Source of the DNA: Rotaria sordida
Lineage: Eukaryota; Rotifera; Eurotatoria; Philodinida; Philodinidae
Direction: 5' to 3'
DNA: 64,000 nucleotides
Assembly: GCA_905250125.1 (NCBI GenBank)
Contig: CAJNOL010000701.1
Span: 46,174 to 110,173 of the forward strand
The translations under genes were made by a program, and so were the position numbers. Shown here one piece after another: positions 23,401 through 35,272 of the stretch (within the stretch, counting starts at the first letter, position 1; each line of letters opens with the position of its first letter). The notes beneath the pieces were generated by a model that had not been told where the DNA came from, did no database searches, and saw only the letters and a program-made list of their open reading frames with translations.

Positions 23401-24329
23401 GTCAATTTTTTCTTTAATCTCAATTATGTGCAGAGCTAATTTTCGACTAGATAAAATCATATCTAATATTTATATATAAATGATTTACTTTCATTGTAAT
23501 CATTGGCGCATCTTCATCATAACAAACTTGACAATTAGGAAAAGTTAATTGACCTTAAATAAATAATTCCAATATAATAATATAAAGTAATAAAAAATCT
23601 TTATTTTATTTACCATCTGATTCATCATTTTTATATTCAAGTTTATTAAAAAGTTCAGTCATACAATCATTTAAATAATCTATTGTAAGTGATTGACATT
23701 GTTGTTGTTGATCTCTTAATATTAATAAATATTGATTAAAATAGGGTAATAATTGACTATTATCTAGTCCTTTTTCTACAGCAGCAGCAGCTTTTCCAGA
23801 TGAACCTTGTTTTTGTGACTCTTCAGTATTTTCTACCATTATAACGTCGTCATCATCATCATTATCATCATCTTCATGTTCATCACTAACATCTTCATTG
23901 TCAGAATCCGTACCAAAATTTGTAAATAAACGAGGTAACTCATTCGGATTCTGTCCACAGCCTTGACAGACTAGAAAAATAAGAAATCTTTTTTTGTGTT
24001 TAATAAAACTTTGTTTTTATTTCTAGTGGAACACACTTGGAATATGATCACCAATATTAATATAACCACAGTGAACACAATCAATCACTTGATTAGCTGT
24101 TGTAAAACCAAACAAGGCTGCTGCTGCGGCTGCTCCTACATCTGATCCATTGGTTGGATCAACAAAATTTGGATTAGGCGTACCACACTACATTCAATAA
24201 GTTATTAAATACGAACAAATAGTATTAAAAAAAAACAAAATATACATATACCATTTCACATGTCGGTCGTTTTATAGATTGAATATATGTACATGCACCA
24301 CAAGCATATGTGCCTGGTGTTGTACTCAT
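20500..24329 (-). CDS. RBR-type E3 ubiquitin ligase-like protein with N-terminal zinc fingers
   Basis: Seven exons, complement of 24252-24329, 24037-24187, 23614-23970, 23489-23553, 20936-21287, 20677-20877 and 20500-20615, give 439 aa. Residues 8-32 (Y-A-C-x2-C..C-x2-C) resemble a RanBP2/NZF finger, and a second C-x2-C..C-x2-C follows at about 64-90. Next comes an Asp/Glu-rich stretch. A RING1-like part reads NCQVCYDED..MKACGHCVVC and LPWIPCPAESC. An IBR-like part has C-x2-C..C-x2-C around CVKCEKG and CPICNEK. RING2 has CPTC (348-351) and GVCNIIECAKC with Cys362 at the position of the catalytic thioester Cys of RBR ligases. The usual last Cys pairs of RING2 are missing: the sequence becomes GIWWNWRTREQGH. 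Intron 4 is 1.9 kb longer than the rest and contains a minisatellite. Such ligases transfer ubiquitin by a RING/HECT hybrid mechanism. Activity is an inference. Confidence 0.75.
22417..22572 (+). pseudogene. Possible 51-aa coding fragment inside RBR intron 4
   Basis: On the strand opposite the host gene, ATG 22417 to TAA 22570-22572 encodes 51 aa of well-mixed, charged composition (FAHEKFYEVAKKHIDALNPK in the middle). Its codon use is more like the true exons here than the surrounding intron. The flanking DNA near 22080-22210 is also less AT-rich. No splice partner or known domain was found, so it may be a decayed exon or an insertion. Confidence 0.3.
22902..23150. repeat. Minisatellite, about 92-bp unit, close to three copies
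   Basis: Units start at 22902, 22995 and 23086, each with TTTACTCATA (first copy ATTACTCATA), AACCAATCATCAATGT and ATCATCGAAAAA. The third copy is partial. It lies inside intron 4 of the RBR gene. Confidence 0.8.
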
Positions 24330-24476
24330 ATTTATCTACAACAATAGGAACTATATTTATGTATTATTCTATAGTAATATCCAGTCGCATTTAACGGACG
24401 GTTACAAATATCAAAAAATATTTACAAATATTAAACAAAAAAAAAAAAAAAAACGATTATAGAAAAATATATTTAA

Positions 24477-27400
24477 TTAGATTTTTTCTAATAAATCATC
24501 AGTTGTTTGTGATTCTTCAGGTAATGATGGTGTTGTCAATGTTGGTGGAATACCAGCACCAGCATGACTAAAAAATAATTTATAATTTAATTTAATAAAA
24601 TATTGTTTATATAAATATATATATATTTTTTTTTTTACCTAAGATATGGATGAGTTGAGATTGAATTAGCACCAGTAACATATTTTCGTCTAGAATAAAG
24701 AAAAAAAAAAAAGAATTTATTTAAAACTAAAATTATATTTTATAATATTTCATACCGTTGATGATGTTTACTAATAGTCGATAATTTATAATCTAATCGA
24801 TCATCGCCTAAATCAAGTAGACTATCTTGACTAGGACCAATATTTACTTCTGATTGACTTGATTGACGAATTGGAATTTGTATCTAATTCAAAATTACAA
24901 AATAAAAACAAAATTGATTTTAATTTTATAGGAAAATTTTTGTTTTTATTTTCTTTTTCATTAACCTCATGTACTTCATCTTCCATAAATTGATCTTCAT
25001 CTCCACTTGTATCTGTATCACTCATTGTACTTCTTGTTCGTTTATTTTCACTCATATTCATATGTTCAACATCCTTTAATGTTGCTGTTGTATGTACAGG
25101 TGATCGACTTCGAGCACGTAAATTAGCAAATGCATCATTTGAACGTTCATCATCAGTACCACTATTATATGCAGCAGGATTTCCTTCATCATCAGAATGT
25201 TCACTACCTTTAAAAATGAAATTTTTTTTATTTTTATTTTTCAAAGACAATTTTTGTTTTTGGTTTTAATTAAATAAATTACCATTAATTCCATTAGTAT
25301 GTTCATTTTCGTATGATTCAACTTGACGTTTTAGTTTAGCTAATTCTCCTTTTTTAGTATTTAACACAAGAACAAACTAGAAAACACAAAGAAAATCAAA
25401 AACATTTTTATCATTCCAAAGAATAGAGAAAAAAAATTTAAATCAGTTTGATGATAATCATAAAATGGGCAATAAATCCTTTTTTTTTTATTATTATTAT
25501 CTTATTTTCATAATTATTCTTGAATTTTCCTTTGTTTTTGTTAGTCGTAACATATTTAAATAACAACAAAACACAATTTTTTCCTTTTCTTTATTATCCT
25601 TTCCACTTCATAGAAAAATAATTCAAAAAATAAAATAGTTGTTATGTATGCGGAAGGTACAACATAATTTCACTTTCAGTCTACCGACGTTTAAACATAA
25701 TTATCAAGAATTCTTTGCTGTTGGTAAGTAAAAGAACGAAAAAATAAAAATAAAATAACAAATAGCCTACCTACACAACAAAACAATTTCTATTCATATG
25801 ACTAATCAAAGTTATTGCACAACGATAGAGATTTATTCCTCATTTATTTTTTTCTTTAACATTTCATTGGATTGGAGATCTGACTATGAACGATCTATTA
25901 GCTGAAAGTGCACGGGTAAGAGGACGATCGTTATCAAATACACATATTTATTCATGATTAGATTAGCCTTTTTAATATCATGTTATTCAAATGACATCAT
26001 CGGTTTTTTTTCTTTTTCAATAAACACATAGTAAAGGAAATAGGAACGAGACAGATTAGTCTATGCTGCATTAAGTATATAAAAAAACGAAAACACTCGA
26101 ATGTAATAAAATCAATATATGCATATACGAAGAAAAAGAACAAAAACAAAATTTGTAAATGTATCGATGACATAAAAAAAAAAGATATTATCATAAACTT
26201 TGTCACGATGATGTTGCTTTGGTTAACCACCGCATACCGTCAGAGCAAAAAGAAATCCCTTAAATCAAAGCCGATCAAATGGGTAAGGTAAAAAATAAAA
26301 ACAAATCATTTTGTTTTAAATTAATTAATAAAAATTTTTCGCGGTTTTCTTTTATATTTTCATCATTCGAGTAAAATGAAAAACAATCGATTTCTTTACA
26401 AAAATAAAACTTTTTTTCGATTTATATTTAAAAAAAAAAAGTTATGGTTTATTTTGTTCTTCCCATGATTACCTATGTAATTCGACGCATAAGTACGACG
26501 TGCGTAAATGCGCATTTTATGATATATGTCATATTTAATTTTTTTTTATCGATCAGAAATATATTTAGATTCAATTTAGATATAAAATAAATAAATTATG
26601 ACAACGCATTAATCATACATATATATTTCGATCTTCAACAACATTGAGTTGTTTTTTTTTCTTCTTATTTCTCAGCCTTTTTGTTAAAACTAGTCACAAC
26701 ACATTTTATTAGATAAATTTCTTGATGTATTCTTCAACAAGTAGATTATATCTTGTAACTGAACAGGACGAAAAATATACAAAGGTGAATATGAACAAGA
26801 AAGAAATAGAAATAGATTAATCTAGAAGAAATGTTTAGAAATTCAAATAAATTTTAATAATAATTTTTTTTTTTTTTTTTTGTCTTTAGTATCGTAGGTA
26901 CAGTCATAATGATACTCTTCATAGTCCCAGTCATTGTCGTAGTAATTCAGCAAATTCTGTCGATGTTTTTAATTTAATTGTTCCATCAAATTCTGATTCA
27001 ACATTATCACAATTAAAGTGTCCTGCATGTTCATTACCAATGACAAGACCAACTGTATTACCATGTCAACATACATTTTGTTTTCAATGTATTAAAAATA
27101 ATCAAGAAATTCGTTCAAGTTCATTACCAACTCCTTCAAATAGTTGTTTACTATCAAATATAAATCAAAAAACAATAATACAATGTCAAAAATGTTCACG
27201 TAAACATCATATTAAATCTTTATCAGATTTAGAAGAAAATCAATCAATACAATTATTAATAAATACACTTTTATGTGAACAATGTCATCAATTATATCAA
27301 TCAAAACAACTTGATGCATGTTCTGATTGTTATGGTGTTTTTTGTATAAATTGTTATAAAGAACATACTCAAAATCATCGAAATGATTTAATAACAAATA

Positions 27401-30098
27401 AAGATATGTATCGAATTGTATCTACAGATGAAACAATCAATATAAATATGACATTAAATTCCAATGATAATGAACAAACTTCAGATAGTCAAATATTTCA
27501 TGCACGATCATTTGATAAAGAAAAAAAGGTTGGTAAAAAAAAAAAGAAAAGAAAAAAGAAAGAAAAAATATTTAACTTTTTTTAAAATGTTTATTTATGT
27601 TTCTTTTCAGTTAGCAACGGAATCAACTAAACCAACTGTAGTCAAAGAAAATACGGAAGATGAAAGTACAGATTCATCGGAAAATAATAATTCGAAGAAA
27701 AAATCAAATAATATTTTTCGTACAATAATGAGTCCTCGACATCGTCGATCAACTAGTCTATCTAATAAAGTTTCTATAATAAAAACTTCTTCATCATCTA
27801 ATAATAAACAAATATTTTCAACAAAATTTTTTCCTCGAAAAAAATTAAATATTAATACAAATATTAAAGATACATCAAAAACAGAATCTATACAAGCAAT
27901 AACACCTATTACGCCAGTTAGTCGATTTATAGATCTTAGTGATCAATATACATATACTGTTCAACATATAAAACAATGTAAACAACGACAAATAGAATTA
28001 GATCGAACAGTTAAAAAACTTATTGAAGTATTAACAATAAAAACAAATGAAAATATAAATCAAATATTGCAATATTGGATTCATTTTAAACAAATATTAT
28101 TAGATCGATTTCAATCAAACACAAATCGATGTTTAATATTTGATTATTTATTTAAAACTTGTTTTTCAAATTCAGATTCTCAAAAACAAATTGATTTATA
28201 TATTGAAAAAAATGATGAAATAAAAGTAGCATTAGAAGTTCTATCAACAACATTAACTATTGTTATTGATAAACAATCTATATTAGCAATAAATCAATTA
28301 TTTGATCGTGAACAACAAGCAACAATACATACATTAAAACATCAACTTGAATCATTATTATCATCATATTCTGATACACTTTCATTAATTAATGAATGTA
28401 TTAATGTATATGAATGTCGTTTTACTACATGGAAAGATCCTCATCCAACTGATTTAAATTCAATAACTGATGGTTGGAGACAAATTATTAAAGAAGATTA
28501 TCCATCATTAATAGAAAAAATTTCAAATGATTTTATAACAATAATACCACAATTAGAGAAAACTCTTTTACAAATGCTTTATGAAATGAGAAGACGTTTG
28601 TTAAATTTTGATAATCAAACCACAAGTCAAAGGACTAATATTAGTTAATTTATGAAAATTTTTTTTGTTTTTGTATTATAATTAATGTTTTATTCTATTT
28701 TTATTATAAATATATATTTTTACCTTACGATAAAGATCAGCTTCAAGTTTTTCTTTCATATCAACTGTTTGTTTAACTGTCTGAAGAAAAAGAAAACAAA
28801 TCATTATTAAAAAAACAATTTTTTTTCTTCAAATACTTCAAGAGCTTTATTCAATTGACCATTAATACGTTTAATTTCAAAAATTTTTTGTTCATTTGCT
28901 GATCGTAATGTTTCCATTTCATCAATAGCATGATCCATCATTTTAGCCAATACCTAATATAATATAAGATAGATAGATTTTTTCTTTTTAAATCAATCAA
29001 ATAGATCAATAACTTCTTCGATAGGTCGTTCTTGAAGTTCAGTACTACCAATTATTTTTAATGAATTAAGATCATCAACCATTTGTTTCCATACGAACTA
29101 AAACAAATTAATTAAATAATTATTCTAAAATTTCTTTTTTCAAGTAGAATTTTTCCGTAATAAATATTATAGAATATTCTTTTTATTATCGTATCCTTTA
29201 TCGTCTTTTTTTTTTCGAATAACAATAGATCGTTTGAGATTTTGACTTTAGAAGCAAGAACACTCATCAGAAAAGTCTATCTCTATAATTTAATTCAATA
29301 TATATATATATATATATATGTCGAAAGGACAATAAAGTAATATGAATAGGAATGCATCAATTATTCCTAGACTGTGGTTGTCGTATGTTTAAGAACTCAT
29401 TGTGTTGGCGATTGTTTATAATAGTTTTGACTTATAAAAAATTGACATAACAATGGGTTCTCAACTCTCGAAAACTACGACTCAGGGGTTAGTACATTCC
29501 TAACTCTAGAATTTTTTCTGTCTATAGAAAGCATTTCGAACCAAAGTATGACTTTAGATTATCATGAAATCGCATAACAACAAAAATATATCAATAATAA
29601 TTTTTAGTAAAAATGAAGTAAATTTCTTTGTAAAAAAAAAAAGTTAAAAATCTTTGTTTATGTTTTCTCATTTAAACTATTAATTGAAATAAAGTATGAT
29701 TACAAGAAGACTTTTTCATACTTCAAGTCGATTTTTTTCAAGTTTTTTACAATTAAAAACATAAATTTTTCCATCAATTTCTGAATGATTTCCTTTTGAA
29801 AAAGCACGTTGTGTATGTGAATAAAATGTATCATGTTCTTCAGGTGGAAATTTTTTTGCTAATATTCGAACTTGATGTTGATTTACTAAACATATTTAAA
29901 TATTTTATTTAAAAACAAAATCTCGAAAAAATAATAATAAAATTTACATGTTCCAATCCATCCAATTTTTAAATTAGTTAATTGCATTGAAATTGTATTT
30001 GTTCTTTCATCAATTGAACTTTTAAGATAATATCGATCACCATTATCATCAAGAATTTTTACAAAATATGTAAAATCATCATCCATTGATCGAGACAT
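24477..30098 (-). CDS. XRCC4: DNA repair protein XRCC4 (non-homologous end joining)
   Basis: Ten exons, complement of 29948-30098, 29722-29885, 29014-29097, 28837-28953, 28724-28780, 25283-25376, 24966-25207, 24756-24883, 24639-24689 and 24477-24567, give 392 aa (human 336). All phases match. XRCC4 scaffolds DNA ligase IV at double-strand breaks in the nucleus. Residues 1 to about 105 fit the head domain: a beta-rich start ending in IGWIGT, like the human AWTGT. Residues about 115-200 are a long heptad-like coiled coil. The diagnostic stretch KLEADLYRKFVLVLNTKKGE parallels human [20 protein letters not shown]. The tail is acidic and Ser-rich (SEHSDDEGN, SDTDTSGDEDQ) and ends DDLLEKI, comparable to the human EDLFDEI. 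Exon 5 to exon 6 spans 3.35 kb, inside which a complete TRIM-like gene lies on the plus strand. FAM32A is 126 bp upstream and the RBR gene starts 147 bp downstream. Confidence 0.9.
26725..28648 (+). CDS. TRIM/RBCC-like RING-B-box protein nested in XRCC4 intron 5
   Basis: Three exons, 26725-26784, 26890-27528 and 27611-28648, all phase 0, give 578 aa. Residues about 58-80 (KCPACSLPMTRPTVLPCQHT, then FCFQCI) and a later C-x2-C (IIQCQKC) form a C3HC4 RING finger with a long insert, which would recruit an E2 enzyme. LLCEQC..ACSDCYGVFCINC followed by H-T-Q-N-H (about 135-175) is a B-box-like zinc module. A basic Ser-rich linker contains MSPRHRRS. Residues about 330-560 are long amphipathic helices, including a coiled coil with TVQHIKQCKQRQIELDRTVK. 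No SPRY or NHL domain follows. It lies on the opposite strand to XRCC4, and the whole gene fits between XRCC4 exons 5 and 6, with only 75 bp between its stop and exon 5. ATG 26725 begins a 20-residue first exon; the alternative is a start in exon 2. Confidence 0.75.
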
Positions 30099-30224
30099 TT
30101 TTGATTTTTCTTAATAATCTAAAAGAGAAATTTTTTCTATTCGAAATCAAAAAAAAAAGAAAAAGAAAAATGTTTTTGAATTTTATTTTATTTTTTTGTT
30201 TAGTTAAATAATATAATACAAATT

Positions 30225-30629
30225 TTATTTTGTCCAACTAACTTTAGGAATATCATTATATTCGGTAAGTTTATCTAAATAAGAATTAAGTTGTTCAACT
30301 TGTTCTTTATGTGATTTGACTGCTTTTTGTAAAATTTTTTCTTCAGCACGTTTAGCCATTGCTTCATCATAAGCTATTTCAGCTGGTGTACGTAAATCAC
30401 GACGTGATGAACTACTACCTGATGGACCATGTTGATCAATTGAATTATTCGTTACAGTTGATGTAACATGTTCCATTTTTGATGAAGGTGCTTCAATAGT
30501 TTTTGATGATTTTGATTTTGATTTATTTTTATGTTTATGTTTTTTTGAAATTTTTCCATCTTGAATTGAATTTGAAGAATCACCTTTTAAACGAAGACTA
30601 CCACCAGTAAATGAATATGCCGACGACAT
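30225..30629 (-). CDS. FAM32A: FAM32A homologue
   Basis: A single exon of 134 aa. The C-terminus LDKLTEYNDIPKVSWTK is almost the same as vertebrate FAM32A (LDTLTEHYDIPKVSWTK). The middle has the RTPAEIAYDEAMAKRAEEKI helix, like RTPAQAAFEKMQEKR in the vertebrate protein. The N-terminus begins with GGSLRLKG followed by a Lys/His/Ser-rich low-complexity region (KKHKHKNKSKSKSSK), as in the family. FAM32A is a small nuclear protein found at the catalytic spliceosome, where its C-terminus reaches toward the active site; that explains the strong conservation of the last residues. The protein is longer than the human 112 aa because of a Ser-rich insert. It is the first gene of a close minus-strand series with XRCC4. 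Confidence 0.93.
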   Translation of the reverse strand: MSSAYSFTGGSLRLKGDSSNSIQDGKISKKHKHKNKSKSKSSKTIEAPSSKMEHVTSTVTNNSIDQHGPSGSSSSRRDLRTPAEIAYDEAMAKRAEEKILQKAVKSHKEQVEQLNSYLDKLTEYNDIPKVSWTK

Positions 30630-31249
30630 AATAATTATCTATACGAAAATCAAAGTAATGTTTCAATTAGAAGAAAGAGGAAGGAAGAAAGTCATGGAAT
30701 ATTTATTTGTCTCTCTCTCTTGCACTTTTTTACACAACGAACTAAAAAATGATTGGTGAGATTTTATAAATCAATTGAAATCTGTTTACAGATGTCGTAT
30801 ATCAACGAAGAAATGATAGAATTGTCGCTTCTTTTTTTTTCTTCTTTTATGATAATAAAGAATAATTTTCGTACATCAATAACTTTGTAGATTATTTTTA
30901 TCAAAGAAAAATCACCTATAAATTTTGATTTTTCTTTTTGCGAACAATCTAAAGATAAATTTGTAACTATGATCGATCTTGATTAGACTTATATCCAAAA
31001 CAACATTGAATCTCTTTATATAAACCCGAGATATCAAATTTCTTCAACAAAGTTTATTGTCAATTTTCTCTCTGTTATCTTAAGAGTATTGCCTCCTCTT
31101 GTCTTTTTTATCGCTTCTGATTTTCGGAGATAGTATAATCGATCAAACTGGACAGATGGAGCACTAAAAATAAGGAAATACAGGTTCAAATAGAAAAAAT
31201 TTTGAAATAGATTTTTGTGGTTTGTTTTGGGAAATCTAAGTTTTCATAG
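30630..31249. other. Intergenic spacer upstream of FAM32A
   Basis: It contains the FAM32A promoter region and a CTCTCT run near 30710. No gene was seen. Confidence 0.45.
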
Positions 31250-32145
31250 AATCATATCCTGATTGTTTTTTCTCTCGAACACACATCTTCTTATTTTTGG
31301 GGCTCTATCTGTGGTAAAAAATTTCAATTTAATGAGTTGTACTGTCTTTAAGAACCAGAAACGATCAAAAAAAGGAAAGAATGTATCTTTAAAGTACTAG
31401 AAAGAGTTGAATAGTAGAGAAAATAAAGTTATTATAAGATTCTCAAATGAGGATCTCCAGAAAACTGAAACTCGATTTTGTCAGCGCCTTGAATTGATAG
31501 AGCCAACAATTCTCTACAAAATAAGACATCTCCAAGTTCTCTACGACGGTTTTTGGCGAATGCAAAAATTAGTCAATACAATAATAATCGAGAAATTTAT
31601 AATAATAGAACAAAAGACCTTGCGAAAATTATTGGTTTCAAAATGATTTTCTCGTATATATTATCGAAGAAAAAGATATCTTCATGTCTTCTTTTTCCAT
31701 TGCTGAAAACCGAGTATCGCTAGCTACTTGTGTTCTTGACTTATTCAATTTTTAATCGAGTACTTTTAAGTTCTGTGCTGACATTAGTTCATATCTTGCG
31801 TATTTCAGAGAAACAGGTACTTCTCTCTCATGATTTTCAGTCTACTAATAGGCGTCTTGTGGCTATTCTTTCAGTGTTACTTTAACTAATTCACGTGCGT
31901 TGCTGCCTTTTCATTTCATTACTATTAATTTCTCGACAATTAATCGTAGATCCGCTGAAAACTAGAGTTTTTCTATCCTGACGATTCTATTTTTTGTGAA
32001 TCTGATAATAATTTTCATTTCCTTATATTTTTTTTGGAAACAATTTTCTCTACTTTAATCATTATTAAATTCTTTCTAGCACTTAAGACAAGAGAAAAAT
32101 AAAATTGAAAATAAATCTTGTGAAATAATTTTGGTATCTACTGTA
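31250..32145. mobile_element. Diverged relative of the 18155 foldback MITE
   Basis: Shared blocks with the 692-bp element at 18155-18846: AATTCTCTACAAAATAAGAC near 31508, TTCTTTCTAGCACTTAAG near 32071 and a terminal ACTGTA at 32140-32145 after AATAATTTTGG. The left end is too decayed to fix, so the start is approximate. The open frame at 31407-31646 is part of this repeat, not a gene. Confidence 0.55.
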
Positions 32146-32739
32146 AATATTTTTGATAAGAAGTATAAAAATATATTTCGATATTGAATTCTACAATTTA
32201 AATTTGCATGAAATCTCTACAAACATGTCAGGATGATTGTGAAGAGAAAAATGAGCATGGACAGTGATGTTTCTTTTGTTTAAATAGTTTGAAAAATTTT
32301 GAATGTTCATACAAACAGGTATACGAAATCAAACCAATATGAACACATCAATTATATACTAAATGTTTGGGTGATTTATTGAATCAAGATCATTTTTTTA
32401 AGCATAATTATTTGTAAGTATATATTTTCAATCAAGTTTTCATACTTTCAGCATACCAATTTTCTTAGTCTTGGCGTTTGATAGATTAAGTCTATTTTTC
32501 TTTTATAATAAGCGTAAAAGATTTCATATTAGCTAGGTAATAATTGGTTAAGTTAAATTTGATATTAACTTATCCGAAAATAAAGTAGTTCGTAGTCAAC
32601 AGTGTGAAACTAGACAAGATATTGTATTGGTATATGAGCAACGGTTAGAGTGGGGTGAAACCAATCATTTAAATCACTCACCTATACACTTTCATCCTCA
32701 AGATTCAACTACTAGACTTGCTATGAGTATACGAGGATA

Positions 32740-33045
32740 GCGACTATTAGTTCATCAGTTTCATTGTCACGTATTGCTTGCCATGTTTGTGGTGATTGGA
32801 TGCTTGACTATGTTAGTGTTTATCATAGTTTGATACAAGTGATTAGTAATAGTGGATTTGTAACTGACAACCTTATTGGTTGGACTTCTGCAAGTACATT
32901 TAGTGTGTGGATTGAAATGATCAGTAGAGGAAGCATGCAGTTTGCACAATCAGATAATTGGTACTATTACGATCAATACAGTAATTATAATAACACAATA
33001 AGTCGAACGTTTTCTATTATTGCACCTGATATATATCACACTTGA
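32740..33045 (+). pseudogene. Broken third copy of the GFE..W membrane-protein family
   Basis: The frame contains DWMLDYVSVY, then VISNSGFVTDNLIGWTSAST, collinear with HWGLDNVSAI..LISNGGFENNLINW in copy B and FYLDTVSVV..LLTNPSFEN in copy A. It ends at a TGA after SRTFSIIAPDIYHT, matching the QTFSIIPGQ segment of copy B but stopping there. The upstream sequence has stops in all frames, and no transmembrane exon or stalk was found, so this is an ectodomain remnant. Key Glu of GFE is Val here. Confidence 0.6.
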
Positions 33046-35272
33046 AATCGACAGAGTTTTTTCCAATCGGACCAGACTGACCGATCGAAATTCTTAACTT
33101 AACCTGTGAAAAACTGGTCCGTTGAATATATCAATTAAACAAGCTAGTTCTTTTGAGGAACAGTTTATTACTTCGGTTTCACGAAGACATACAGTGTAAA
33201 ACTCATAGAACTCTTGGAATTTCTAATAGTAAGAACTTTTATTTTAGTCTGTCACATTTCATATATGCTAAAACTAAGAACAAACGAAGAACTCTTTAGT
33301 CTCGTAATTTACGGCAATTAATATTTGAACAACAACTATACTTTTTTGTGACTGAGTTTTTTTTTACAAGAATTGATATGTTTGATGTTTTCTTATTTGA
33401 AATCATTATTTAACACAGTTAAAAGACATCTCAATTTATGACAGGATGCTATAGCCGACAGAAAGATAATTTGAGCTACAAAAGACGGTTTTTATATTAC
33501 ATATCATATTTTAAGTTTTGTTAATACTTAGGTATATTCACAGTTGCATCATGTTAGTAATGGACATGATCTTGACAACAGAGTAAAATTATTTTTGATA
33601 TTTTTGTATTGAAAACATGAACTAAAAATGACTAGCTATTGAAAGTTTTTGATAGGCAGTTAATAGTAGTCCAGAAAAGTGAGCTCGAAATTTCAAAGTG
33701 AAAAATCTTTAATTTAGACTGAATTTAGCTTCTAATGACTGGTTAACTTTTCATAAGTATAATAAACTTATTCGGCATGATCCTGTACTTTCATTCTACG
33801 AGAAGAAAGCGTGAGCTCAATGTTTATAGCCGAGATTTTGACGACGACTCGAAATTTGTTAGTTGGAGACTTTCAGATTCATATCTCTTGATGACTAAAG
33901 CCATAGGTATTGATGAAAGTACCTTATAAGTTGATAAAAAAAAACCGGTGTAAACTGGTCGATCCATTTGCTAATATGATCAGAATTACAGGGTGAACAA
34001 GCGAAGGTACAATCCTATTATTATATACTTCTTTCCATCACGAAAAATGAACTAATAAGATGAATGCCAATAATTCTTGGAGCAAATCGTGAAAACATTT
34101 TTTTTTGTTAACAAGATGCGGAATATAATACCATTCACTGTTTTATATTGACTTTTTTCTTTCTTTATTCACTTGTGACACTGCTGCGAAACATCCAACA
34201 AATCAATTATTTTACAAACCATATGTTCACTCGTTTATTTCAATTTTATCAATTATGTACCATGCCATCGAATTGCATTCTCATCATATATAATTACAAA
34301 ATGTGGTCTTAAATAAACACAAATTGTGATCGAGAATCGATTCAATTAGTTATAATTTGATAGGTATAGTAACAAGTTGAATGATCATAGAAGTGATAGA
34401 ATGATAGTTCAAGTCTCTTGTTTTTATCGCCATTGAGATAATAACATTGAAAAAGTTTGCGAAAAACTTTTCTGTGTTTCATAATATTTTTCAGAATAAT
34501 CACATTATTGATTTATAGATCCAATTGATAATGTAAAATTGATTAAACAAACGATTGAAATATTAACAACATTTGATACAATCTATTTTTTTGTTCTATA
34601 AGTCTTGTACTTTTATTATAATTTTGAATCTATTTCTATAGTTTGTTCAAATATAGAAGATTATATTAAAGATAAAACTGTCTTATTTTACATTGAATTG
34701 TATACAATAAACTATATCAGAGTTAAAAAATCTAGAATGTGTTGTTTAGTCGAGAAGTTATTATTTATTTCGAGACGATTACTAGTAAAATTATGTTAGA
34801 TTACAAAGCAAAAAAAAAAACAAAACGGAAGGGCAAATACATTTGGTAGTATTTTATTTTTTCAAAAAAAAGCCTTACTTATATATATTTTCTTAATCAT
34901 AGGCCATTTCATTCTTTAACTAAAGTAAAATATGCAGTCTTTATGTTTAATTCTTTGTTTTTCTTTCTGTCTCAAGTGATATTTTTCTTAAGCAATTCTC
35001 GTCAAAAGCAGATTAACATTAAATATATTTACCAACGAAAGAAATACAAAAATAAAACATCAATATTCTGGTGCTAGATCATATTAAAAATCAAGTAAGA
35101 TTGAATTTCGTGCATCATAAGTCGCTAAAGCTACTAACGAAAACAAGATATCAGTTATCAACATCTATCTCTTGATTAATATTGATATCCAACTTCATAC
35201 CTTACGAAAACCTATTTATTTTTAATCTATTTTTCGTTTTATAGCACATTTCCATTGTATTATTATATAATA
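33046..35272. other. Gene-poor intergenic region
   Basis: Decayed AT-rich DNA with scattered less AT-rich patches. No exon chain, RNA gene or complete repeat was identified. The open frame at 34605-34799 lacks splice context. Confidence 0.45.
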
